A DNA stretch of 7,984 nt from Pseudomonadota bacterium (GTDB lineage Bacteria; Pseudomonadota; Alphaproteobacteria; Rhodospirillales; UBA2165). The first letter of the stretch is position 1. The number at the start of each line of letters is the position of its first letter. The position numbers and the translations under genes were made by a program. The stretch is from assembly GCA_027592155.1 (NCBI GenBank), contig JAQCKY010000080.1, positions 1 through 7,984 of the forward strand. Reading direction: 5' to 3'. This document shows, one piece after another, positions 1 through 5,781 of the stretch. The notes beneath the pieces were generated by a model. That model saw only the letters and a program-made list of their open reading frames with translations. It had not been told where the DNA came from and made no database searches.

Positions 1-21
1 TCAAAAGAGGGTACCAAGCGT

Positions 22-105
22 TAGAATCTATCCACTAGAATCCGCCGACTTTAATTTCCCGGCTCTGGTTTTCCGACTTTGATTCTCCAGCTTTAATTAT
101 ATTGT
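22..105. repeat. Degenerate tandem repeat, 14-base period, about six units
   Basis: Cutting the sequence every 14 bases from position 22 gives six related units. They begin at 22, 36, 50, 64, 78 and 92. A rough consensus is TTTGATTCTCCGAC. The first two share TAGAATC. The third and fifth are TTTAATTTCCCGGC and TTTGATTCTCCAGC. The last unit decays after TTTAATT. At a 28-base register, 45-72 and 73-100 match at 20 of 28 positions by eye. The period is not a multiple of three, so a coding repeat is unlikely. The array ends about 50 bases before the OsmC-family gene and may overlap its promoter. Function unknown: it could be a minisatellite, a remnant of a mobile element or a set of protein-binding sites. 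Confidence 0.6.
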
Positions 106-140
106 GACGGCGCGCTCCGTATCGTAGCAATGGGGAAGCA

Positions 141-147
141 TAAGGGG
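141..147 (+). promoter_or_regulatory. Ribosome binding site that selects the OsmC start at 154
   Basis: TAAGGGG lies six bases before the ATG at 154. An in-frame ATG at 130 would add eight residues (MGKHKGKT) but has no purine-rich site at the proper distance. It would also contain this Shine-Dalgarno-like motif inside the coding region. The later start is therefore preferred. Confidence 0.55.
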
Positions 148-153
148 AAAACA

Positions 154-618
154 ATGGTCACAATTAAGCCCAAGACCGTCGTCACCATGCGCGCGCGTGG
201 CGATTACGCACTTGAGGGACCGATGAAAATTTCGGTGCGCGACACCACCATGATAATCGACGAGCCGACGGAACGCGGCGGCACCAATCTCGGTCCCTCG
301 CCGACAGAAGCAATGATCGGCTCCCTCATCGCGTGCACGTGCCGTATCGCCAGCAAATGCGCCAAGGCCCATGGCATCGAGCTACACCACATAAATGTTG
401 AGGCCATCGCGAAAATGGATCGCCGCGGCGTCGAAATGAAAGAAGAGGTCGACATTCCCTTTCCTGAGATTTTACTCAAAATTAATGTGACGGCAGATAC
501 AGACGATGCAGCATTGGAGCCCGTGAAATACGACCTCGGGCGTTTTTGTCCGGTTTCCAAAGTGATCCGCCAATCGGGCACGATTGTCACCGAAGAATGG
601 ACAATCACTAAACCGTAA
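154..618 (+). CDS. OsmC/Ohr-family protein (peroxide or thiol stress)
   Basis: A 154-residue protein of the OsmC/Ohr superfamily, cytosolic dimers that reduce organic hydroperoxides or related electrophiles with a cysteine pair. The family signature GGTNLGPSPTEAMIG is followed by the first conserved cysteine in IACTCR (Cys61 from the 154 start). The second conserved cysteine is in RFCPVSKVI (Cys132). Both peroxidatic and resolving positions are therefore present. Length is normal for the family. Two extra cysteines (63 and 69) follow the first catalytic one, which is a little unusual. The start at 154 is chosen for its upstream TAAGGGG; 130 is an in-frame alternative. The gene stands alone: upstream is a tandem repeat, downstream a broken molybdoenzyme gene. 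The true substrate (OsmC, Ohr or YhfA type) cannot be decided by eye. Confidence 0.88.
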   Translation: MVTIKPKTVVTMRARGDYALEGPMKISVRDTTMIIDEPTERGGTNLGPSPTEAMIGSLIACTCRIASKCAKAHGIELHHINVEAIAKMDRRGVEMKEEVDIPFPEILLKINVTADTDDAALEPVKYDLGRFCPVSKVIRQSGTIVTEEWTITKP

Positions 619-662
619 GTGAACCAAAATGTCCCGTCCGGTCCGCCGCAACAATTTCCTGA

Positions 663-836
663 AATGGCTGGGTCGAGGCGCGCGCCTTGATCACCAACGG
701 CATTCGTGAGCACACGGTATTTTTGCCCATCGGTTGGGACAAAACCCAGCCGTATCACAAATGGCGGACGGCCAACCACCTCACCGACCGGACCAATCTC
801 AAAACCTTGCTGTGTAAGTCGGAGCGGGTGTCTTAG
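663..836 (+). pseudogene. C-terminal remnant of a molybdopterin oxidoreductase
   Basis: An open stretch of 57 codons ending at TAG 834-836 reads ITNGIREHTVFLPIGW, then about 15 residues later ANHLTDRTNLKTLLCK. This resembles the extreme C-terminus of DMSO-reductase-family molybdoenzymes (the molybdopterin dinucleotide-binding domain), where an 'A.VT..I..G.VF.P.GW' strand is followed by 'AN.LT' and a final 'K.LLC+.' segment. The same frame runs a few codons further upstream (about 630) but meets TGA at 660-662. The several hundred residues that should precede it are absent, because the intact OsmC-family gene ends at 618. There is no start codon with a ribosome site. I read it as a truncated relic. 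The domain assignment is from remembered family motifs; the subfamily (nitrate, formate or thiosulfate type) is not resolved. Confidence 0.6.
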
Positions 837-881
837 CCCACGCGCTCATGCACGGGCCTTTCGGGGTCTAATCATTGGCGC

Positions 882-894
882 ATAGCAAAGCTAT
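882..894. other. Small hairpin and -10-like box before the dehydrogenase
   Basis: ATAGC-AAA-GCTAT forms a perfect five-base stem with a three-base loop. It overlaps TATACT (892-897), which resembles a sigma-70 -10 box, about 60 bases before the TTG start at 955. I see no good -35 at standard spacing, so this is only a possible promoter position. Confidence 0.2.
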
Positions 895-954
895 ACTAAT
901 AACCAAGAACGCTGGTGACCAAGTGAGCGGGAAAAACCACGGGGGATAGATACC

Positions 955-1911
955 TTGAAAATCGGATTTTTATCCAAGGTGAACGTCGATATCGAAGAGA
1001 TGAAATCGCGGTTTACGCCGCAGCCATTGCACATCCTCGGGACCAAGGAAGCCTTGACCGAGGCGATTGGCGATCTGGAGGTGCTGCTCGCGATGAACCA
1101 AGGGTTTCAACGGTTCACTGTCGACAGCGATATTCTCGCGAAGGCCAAGAAATTGCGGCTGGTCCAGCATATTGGGGTGGCCACCGATATCACCGATATC
1201 GATGCGGCGGCGGCGCGTGGCATTCCGGTGGCGACGGTGCCCGTTCAGAACTGCCGCTCGGTCGCCGAAACGGCGATGTATCTGCTACTGGGGTGTGCGA
1301 AAAAAAGGCGGACAGCGCAGCGCCTGGTCGATCAGGGTGCGATGGGTGAGTTCGTCTGTTCCGAACTTTCCGGGAAAACGCTGTGTCTCATGGGGTTGGG
1401 CACGATCGGCAAGATGATGGTGCCGATGGCGCGGGGTTTCGGCATGCGGGTGATCGGCGTTCGCCGCGACGCGTCCAAGGATGGCGGAGCCATTGAGGGC
1501 GTCGAGCAAGTGTTTGGCCCCACGGACCTTCATCAGGCTCTTTCACGCGCCGATGTCGTCGTGCTGGTGCTGCCCCTCAATGCGGAAACCGCCAATATTA
1601 TAGATTCGGACGCCTTGGCGGCGATGAAGGAGGACGCGTTTCTCATCAACCTGTCACGCGGCGGCAACATTGACCGCGCCGCCTTGGAGGCCGCGCTTGC
1701 ATCGAACCGGATCGCCGGTTTCGGAACAGACGTTTTTTGGCAGGAGCCAAACGATCCCGACGACCCGCTGCTCAAGGACGAGCGTGTGTTCGCGACGCCG
1801 CATTCCGGCGGTAAATCGATAGAGGCAATCCGCGGCGGCGCGCGTGAGGTTCACGCCAATGTCATGCGTTTGATAAAAGGCGAGCCGCTCCAGAACGTGG
1901 CTAATATGTGA
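955..1911 (+). CDS. D-isomer-specific 2-hydroxyacid dehydrogenase, NAD(P)-dependent
   Basis: A 318-residue cytosolic oxidoreductase that interconverts a 2-keto acid and a D-2-hydroxy acid; the exact substrate is unknown. The Rossmann motif GLGTIG is at residues 147-152. The substrate/catalytic triad of the family is complete: Arg235 in NLSRGGNID, Glu264 in FWQEP and His283 in ATPHSGG. The helix preceding the cofactor domain (RSVAETAMYLLLG) is also typical. Length is normal (about 310-340). The start is TTG at 955, with GGGGG at 941-945; no closer ATG has better support, and the next in-frame methionine (residue 16) would trim the first beta strand (KIGFLS). No aspartate or histidine replaces the usual basic or acidic residue in an obvious way after the second strand, where VRRDAS suggests two arginines that often go with NADPH preference. 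It probably works with the alpha/beta hydrolase 70 bases downstream. Confidence 0.9.
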   Translation: MKIGFLSKVNVDIEEMKSRFTPQPLHILGTKEALTEAIGDLEVLLAMNQGFQRFTVDSDILAKAKKLRLVQHIGVATDITDIDAAAARGIPVATVPVQNCRSVAETAMYLLLGCAKKRRTAQRLVDQGAMGEFVCSELSGKTLCLMGLGTIGKMMVPMARGFGMRVIGVRRDASKDGGAIEGVEQVFGPTDLHQALSRADVVVLVLPLNAETANIIDSDALAAMKEDAFLINLSRGGNIDRAALEAALASNRIAGFGTDVFWQEPNDPDDPLLKDERVFATPHSGGKSIEAIRGGAREVHANVMRLIKGEPLQNVANM

Positions 1912-1923
1912 AGGCCGGAAGGC

Positions 1924-1958
1924 GTGTCGCCAGGCTCGCCTGGGGACGCATAGTTTTT
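1924..1958 (+). terminator. Terminator-like hairpin between dehydrogenase and hydrolase
   Basis: CCAGG (1930-1934) pairs with CCTGG (1939-1943) around a CTCG loop. Beyond one G-G mismatch, GTC (1926-1928) pairs with GAC (1945-1947), and the stem ends near 1924/1949. Five T residues follow at 1954-1958. This is the form of an intrinsic terminator, but it sits only about 24 bases before the hydrolase start and overlaps its leader. It might trim expression of the second gene rather than separate two units. Confidence 0.45.
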
Positions 1959-1981
1959 ACTTCAGGGGAGGATTCAGCATC

Positions 1982-2779
1982 ATGCCTTACAGCACATCAA
2001 ATGGGGTTAAAATTTACTACGAAACCGCCGGCGAAGGCCCTGCGCTGGTGCTCATTCATTCCAACCCCTTCGATCATACATTGTGGCTTTACCAGAGCGC
2101 GCATTTCTCGACCTGGTTCAGGGTGATCAACGTGGATATCAGAGGATATGGGCGATCGGAAAACGTAACGACACCGTTCACGGCCTACGACATGTGCGAC
2201 GACATCATCGCCATCATGGACGACGAATCCGTAGACCAAGCGATCGTTTGCGGTAACAGCATCGGCTCGCGCATGGCCCTGATGCTTGGCCTCGACCATC
2301 CGGATCGTTTCCGCGGGCTTATCGTGGTCGGCGGCAACAGCGGCATCAGCGGTAAGCACACGCACCGGGTCGAGGGCTATACCAATAGGCTGGAGGCTTT
2401 TCGGGACGAATATATGAGGGAATGCTTGTCGCCAAATTTCCCTGAAACCCCGATTGGGAAATATCTGATGGGGGTCGTGACCGAACGAAACCCGTGGCAC
2501 TCCTCGGAGGCGTTGGTGCAGACCATTATGGGCGGCAACACAACCGCCGACGTTACGCCACGGCTCGGCGACATTAAATTGCCGACACTGGTCATCAACG
2601 GCGAGTTCGATTCAGCTATGGCCGGCGGGATCCAGACCGCCGGATTGATACCGGGCGCGGTTCATAAAGTATTGCCCGGCACCGGCCACGCATGCCCCAT
2701 CGAGGACCCGGCCGGGTTCGACGCGCTAGTGATTGAATTTCTCGAAGCCAACGGATTGATGCCGCCGCTGGGCCCTTGA
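1982..2779 (+). CDS. Alpha/beta-fold hydrolase
   Basis: A 265-residue cytosolic hydrolase of the alpha/beta superfamily, similar in layout to 3-oxoadipate enol-lactonase-like and related esterases. The nucleophile elbow is CGNSIGS with Ser93. The acid is Asp210 in NGEFDSA, and the histidine is His236 in GTGHACP, so the triad is complete. The oxyanion strand reads LVLIHSNPF, with HS where most members have HG. The VDIRGYGRS segment (51-59) before the elbow is typical. A strong ribosome site, AGGGGAGGA (1964-1972), lies nine bases before the ATG. It follows the 2-hydroxyacid dehydrogenase on the same strand, so a shared catabolic role on a lactone, ester or C-C bonded acid is plausible. The real substrate cannot be read from sequence. 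Confidence 0.88.
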   Translation: MPYSTSNGVKIYYETAGEGPALVLIHSNPFDHTLWLYQSAHFSTWFRVINVDIRGYGRSENVTTPFTAYDMCDDIIAIMDDESVDQAIVCGNSIGSRMALMLGLDHPDRFRGLIVVGGNSGISGKHTHRVEGYTNRLEAFRDEYMRECLSPNFPETPIGKYLMGVVTERNPWHSSEALVQTIMGGNTTADVTPRLGDIKLPTLVINGEFDSAMAGGIQTAGLIPGAVHKVLPGTGHACPIEDPAGFDALVIEFLEANGLMPPLGP

Positions 2780-2863
2780 TGGTTTAATTGGGCGAGTGCG
2801 TTCAGGTCGAATAGTAGACGAGGCTTTAAAGATAGTCGGGCTGAAAGAGTCGAGCCGCTCCTA

Positions 2864-3079
2864 TTGCCGGGCTCTGAGGAATCCGACGGTCGGTTCCATA
2901 AGAAAAATGTCTCTCGATTTCCCGCCTATCCTTTCCGCATGACGGCCCGCGACAGGGCGCGCTTTGGCCTGCTGTTCGCCAATCGAGGGCGCTGGAACGG
3001 TCGTCAGGTGGCCGACGCGACCTGGTCGCAGGCATTTCAAGAACCGCCTCGGCGATTCTCGGCTTGGGCGGTCAGCTGA
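2864..3079 (+). pseudogene. Remnant of a serine beta-lactamase-like hydrolase
   Basis: From about 2912 the frame reads RFPAYPFRMTARDRARFG, then NRGRWNGRQVADATW. This is close to the 'FPAYPFRMSARDLARFG....GGRWNGRQ.V...W' block of class C beta-lactamase-like serine hydrolases (PF00144 type), which lies late in that domain. The catalytic SxxK part that should come 150 or more residues earlier is absent, and no ATG start exists; TTG 2864 is the only candidate. The frame ends at TGA 3077-3079. In another frame, 3055-3081 reads ILGLGGQLI, which resembles the final GGQ strand of the same family. An internal deletion plus a frameshift would explain this. The bases before 2900 show no recognisable similarity. 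Confidence 0.6.
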
Positions 3080-3541
3080 TTACAAGGTACCGGCGCGCCA
3101 TCGATAGGATTTTATTGGATGGCCCAATTTTTCATGGATGGCCTGGGCGCCGGCAATAAAACCTTCACGTTCATAGAACCGGCACGCATCGATATTCTCT
3201 ACTGCCGTCCAAAGAATTAGTTCGCCAGGAGACAGTGATTTGGCATGGTCAAGGAGCACTTTCCCTATCCCACACCGCTGCGCCGAGGGTATGACGAACA
3301 ATTGGTCCAGTTTGCGGAATTCCATTTTGAGAGCGGAGAATCCAACAATTTCCTCATATAATTTTGCGACGGAGACGGCCCAGCCGTTACCGATTTCCTC
3401 CGGTATGCGGGCACCTAACTGGGCCAACGTAACAGCACCTTCAACATTAACACCCGCAGACTGCCATCCCTCAAACCAAACGGCTGCAAGTTTTGGAGTG
3501 TCATTTTGGTCAAATGGTTCAATCGAAATTGATGTTCTCAT
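3080..3541 (-). CDS. GNAT-family N-acetyltransferase
   Basis: A 153-residue single-domain acetyltransferase that would transfer an acetyl group from acetyl-CoA to an amine. The acetyl-CoA-binding motif A is LDQLFVIPSAQRCGIGKVLL: strand at 78-84, then the Q/RxxGxG loop Gln88-Gly93. The last conserved block N-x-x-A-C-R-F-Y-E-R-E-G-F (116-128) includes the usual Tyr123. Length is normal. The ATG at 3541 has only a weak purine-rich site upstream. The gene is transcribed away from the betaine operon and abuts the serine hydrolase relic at its 3' end (its stop is 3080-3082). The acceptor substrate is unknown. It shows no sign of damage. Confidence 0.87.
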   Translation of the reverse strand: MRTSISIEPFDQNDTPKLAAVWFEGWQSAGVNVEGAVTLAQLGARIPEEIGNGWAVSVAKLYEEIVGFSALKMEFRKLDQLFVIPSAQRCGIGKVLLDHAKSLSPGELILWTAVENIDACRFYEREGFIAGAQAIHEKLGHPIKSYRWRAGTL

Positions 3542-3867
3542 ATACGGCGATTCGCAACCCCAAACGGATCCTATTTTTTAGCGGACATGATATCGTCGGT
3601 CCCTACCAGCCCGCTATCAAGACGATTGTATTTCCACCATCCGCTTTTGCACAACACCAGCCGAAATCACCGAACTTGATGATGTCGACCTAGCTTCGAA
3701 AAAATGCCCGTATAGCGAGGGGTTTGAACATTGTTTGTTAGACATGTGTGTACGGCTCCCTATTGGCAAGGTTTTGTCGTACGGTGATGCAGAGCGGGTG
3801 AAGATCGGGGGCAACGTTGATCCATGAGCCTTGACCTGTTATGGTTGCGGCAGCTACAGGGGTGAAG

Positions 3868-3883
3868 TTGTCCATCTGGACAA
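3868..3883. promoter_or_regulatory. 16-base palindrome, operator-like
   Basis: TTGTCCATCTGGACAA has perfect seven-base arms around a TC spacer. The size and symmetry fit a dimeric repressor site, or a short hairpin. It lies about 230 bases before the first betaine gene and 330 bases from the acetyltransferase start, so its target is unclear. Confidence 0.35.
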
Positions 3884-3887
3884 GCTT

Positions 3888-3959
3888 TTCATCCTGGCGT
3901 GCGACGCGGCGAGGGCTTGGACCTCGCTACAATCTCGGCTCCGAAAGGGCCAGGATGAA
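3888..3959. repeat. Nested inverted repeat, 11-base outer and 6-base inner arms
   Basis: TTCATCCTGGC (3888-3898) is the exact reverse complement of GCCAGGATGAA (3949-3959). Inside it, GCGAGG (3909-3914) pairs with CCTCGC (3922-3927) around a seven-base loop. If transcribed, it would fold as a two-tier stem. It could be a structured RNA, a very short remnant of an inverted-repeat element, or an accident; there is no adjacent T-run to make it a terminator. Confidence 0.5.
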
Positions 3960-4036
3960 CTACCAACTGCGCCGTTGGATCCCTGACCCAGTACCGGGTT
4001 CAGAGACTACCAAATAAAATTAGAAACCTGCGCCTA

Positions 4037-4087
4037 CCCCAAAAAAAAGTTTGGGGAGGGTTAAAAAATCGCGTTCTTTTTGCGATT
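4037..4087. other. Two consecutive hairpins in the leader of the betaine operon
   Basis: CCCCAAA (4037-4043) pairs with TTTGGGG (4050-4056), with a possible extension through C4033-C4034 and G4059-G4060. Eleven bases later, AATCGC (4067-4072) pairs with GCGATT (4082-4087). The second stem ends 29 bases before the ATG at 4117. No T-run follows the first stem in either direction. These could control initiation of the operon, but I recognise no named riboswitch. Confidence 0.4.
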
Positions 4088-4116
4088 AGCTTGGTTGTTT
4101 TTGCAAGCGGGAAAAC

Positions 4117-4926
4117 ATGACCTTATCGACACCGAGAGAACAAGACTTCGGCAGCCAGCCGCTAGAGGTTCGCGACACGGAGAATTACCAGAAAGAATAC
4201 GTCCAATCCTTTGTGGAAAAATGGGACAGCCTGATTGATTGGGACGCAAGGGCGAAAAGCGAAGGCCAGTTCTTCGTCGAGATACTGAAGGCGCGCGAAA
4301 AAGAAATGATCCTCGATGTCGCGACGGGAACCGGGTTTCACTCAGTTCAGCTACTCAAGGCGGGGTTCGACGTCACCAGCGCCGACGGCAATGCCGAGAT
4401 GCTGACCAAAGCGTTCGACAACGCACGCGAAAGGGATCTCATGCTGCAAACCGTCCATGCCGACTGGCGCTGGCTCAACAAGGATGTACACGGCAAATTC
4501 GACGCGATCGTTTGTCTCGGGAATTCTTTCACCCATCTGTTCGACGAACGCGACCGCCAACGCGCCCTCGCCGAATTCTATGCAGCGCTCAAATATGATG
4601 GCATTCTGATCATCGATCAGCGTAATTACGATTCAATCCTGGACCACGGTTTCAGCTCGAAACACACCTATTACTATTGCGGCGACCAGGTTACCGCCGA
4701 ACCCGAGCATGTCGACGATTCCTTGGCGCGCTTCCGCTACGCTTTCCCGGACGGCTCGGAGTTCCACCTCAACATGTTCCCCCTGCGCAAGAAATATATG
4801 CGCAACTTGCTGTTTGATAGCGGTTTCCAGCAGGTCAAGACATATGGCGATTTTCAGGAAACATACCAGGAAAACGAGCCTGACTTTTTCATCCATGTCG
4901 CGCAAAAAAGCTACCATGACGACTAA
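4117..4926 (+). CDS. Glycine/sarcosine N-methyltransferase (GSMT)
   Basis: A class I SAM-dependent methyltransferase of 269 residues that would methylate glycine to sarcosine and sarcosine to dimethylglycine, the first steps of betaine synthesis from glycine in halophiles. Motif I is LDVATGTGFHS (66-76). The acidic end of strand 2 is Asp90 in SADGNAEML. Blocks recalled from the Ectothiorhodospira/Aphanothece enzymes are all here: ADWRWLN (115-121), CLGNSFTHLF (133-142), DQRNYDSILD (167-176), YYYCGD (185-190), AEPEHVDDSLARFRY (194-208) and HLNMFPLRKKY (217-227). Length equals the characterised enzymes (about 268). The ATG at 4117 has only a weak GCGGGA upstream. The next gene starts inside its last codons. 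The family call is strong; which methylations it does in vivo is inferred. Confidence 0.92.
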   Translation: MTLSTPREQDFGSQPLEVRDTENYQKEYVQSFVEKWDSLIDWDARAKSEGQFFVEILKAREKEMILDVATGTGFHSVQLLKAGFDVTSADGNAEMLTKAFDNARERDLMLQTVHADWRWLNKDVHGKFDAIVCLGNSFTHLFDERDRQRALAEFYAALKYDGILIIDQRNYDSILDHGFSSKHTYYYCGDQVTAEPEHVDDSLARFRYAFPDGSEFHLNMFPLRKKYMRNLLFDSGFQQVKTYGDFQETYQENEPDFFIHVAQKSYHDD

Positions 4927-5752
4927 GAGCGATGCCGTCGAAAGGGCGGAGGCGTATTACGACAGCTCCGAAGCGGATGCGTTTTATCAAAACGTCTGGG
5001 GCGGCCAAGACATCCATATTGGCATCTATCACGGTGACGCCGAACCGGTCGCAGACGCCAGCCGGCGTACCGTTGAAACCATGGCGAACCAGATATCCGA
5101 TATCGATGGCGCCACGCGCGTTCTCGATCTCGGCGCGGGCTATGGTGGCTCGGGGCGCTATCTTGCTGAGAGGTTCGGATGCCAGGTGACCTGCCTCAAT
5201 CTCAGCGAAACTCAAAACGCCACCAACCGAAAGCTTACCGACGCGGTCGGGCTTGGCGACCTAGTCCGGGTCGTGCACGGCGATTTTGAAAAGATCCCCG
5301 AACCCGACGACAGCTACGACATCGTCTGGTCCCAGGACGCCATTCTCCATAGCGGCAATCGCACCCGCGTGCTCGACGAAATCCGCCGGGTTTTGGTTCC
5401 CGATGGGCAGTTCATCTTCACCGACCCGATGCAGTCCGATGACTGCCCGGACGGCGTGCTGCAACCCATTCTAGACCGGATCCAGCTCTCAACGCTTGCC
5501 TCGTTCGCGTTCTACCGCACCGAACTCACCAAACGCGGCTTTCGCGAGGACGCGATTGAGCCCCTGACCGACCAGCTGAGGAACCATTACCAACGCATCG
5601 GCCAGGAGCTGAGAAACAATTACGACGAGGCCGTGGAACTGTCCGGCCAGACCTATGTGGACAACATGATTAAGGGCCTGCAGCATTGGGTCGATGGCGC
5701 CGATGCGGGCTATCTCGCCTGGGGCATCATGGATTTTCGACTGACGAGCTAA
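4916..5752 (+). CDS. Sarcosine/dimethylglycine N-methyltransferase (SDMT)
   Basis: A 278-residue SAM-dependent methyltransferase that would convert sarcosine and dimethylglycine to glycine betaine, completing the pathway begun by the upstream gene. Motif I is VLDLGAGYGGSGRYL (69-83). The N-terminal block FYQNVWGGQDIHIG (23-36) and ADASRRTVE (46-54) are hallmarks of this enzyme type, as are VWSQDAILHS (137-146), FIFTDPMQSDDCP (166-178) and the C-terminal HWVDGADAGYLAWGI (257-271). Length matches the characterised homologue (about 279). The frame is open further upstream, but the start must be ATG 4916 because conserved sequence begins there. That ATG overlaps the GSMT stop by 11 bases (ATGACGACTAA) and has no clear Shine-Dalgarno site. 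Translational coupling is likely. Confidence 0.92.
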   Translation: MTTKSDAVERAEAYYDSSEADAFYQNVWGGQDIHIGIYHGDAEPVADASRRTVETMANQISDIDGATRVLDLGAGYGGSGRYLAERFGCQVTCLNLSETQNATNRKLTDAVGLGDLVRVVHGDFEKIPEPDDSYDIVWSQDAILHSGNRTRVLDEIRRVLVPDGQFIFTDPMQSDDCPDGVLQPILDRIQLSTLASFAFYRTELTKRGFREDAIEPLTDQLRNHYQRIGQELRNNYDEAVELSGQTYVDNMIKGLQHWVDGADAGYLAWGIMDFRLTS

Positions 5753-5781
5753 CGAATCCGAATTTATCGGGAGCAACTACC

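Larger units (their letters stand above)
3542..4116. other. Divergent intergenic region, no recognisable gene
   Basis: These 575 bases separate the minus-strand acetyltransferase from the betaine operon and should carry promoters for both. No protein of known family could be read in any frame. One plus-strand frame is open from 3591 to 3984 except for a single TGA at 3825-3827. It has no ATG near its beginning and an unfamiliar cysteine-containing product, so it may be chance or a decayed gene. From 3868 onward the region is packed with inverted repeats, listed separately. A TAAAAT box at 4015-4020 could be a -10, but no convincing -35 was found. The part next to the operon is AT-richer than the flanking genes. 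Confidence 0.6.

Noticed and set aside
22..105. CRISPR array
   Set aside because: Units are 14 bases, degenerate and contiguous with no spacers.
130..153. Earlier ATG start for the OsmC-family gene
   Set aside because: It adds eight non-conserved residues, lacks a ribosome site and contains the TAAGGGG that suits the ATG at 154.
204..779. 191-codon open frame on the minus strand
   Set aside because: It is antisense to the OsmC gene and the molybdoenzyme relic, both recognisable on the plus strand; its product resembles nothing.
3825..3827. Selenocysteine-coding TGA
   Set aside because: No start codon, no known selenoprotein family and no convincing downstream stem-loop; neighbouring gene decay explains a stop more simply.
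3972..4012. tRNA-like 3' end (GGGTTC followed by ACTACCA)
   Set aside because: No acceptor, D or anticodon stems can be paired upstream.
4037..4056. Intrinsic terminator at CCCCAAA/TTTGGGG
   Set aside because: No T-run follows the stem on either strand; the A/T tract is in the loop.
4709..4915. Upstream extension of the SDMT reading frame
   Set aside because: It lies inside GSMT in another frame, and family similarity begins just after ATG 4916.
5686..5781. Upstream extension of the BCCT reading frame
   Set aside because: It overlaps the end of SDMT and has no BCCT sequence; ATG 5782 has a good ribosome site.
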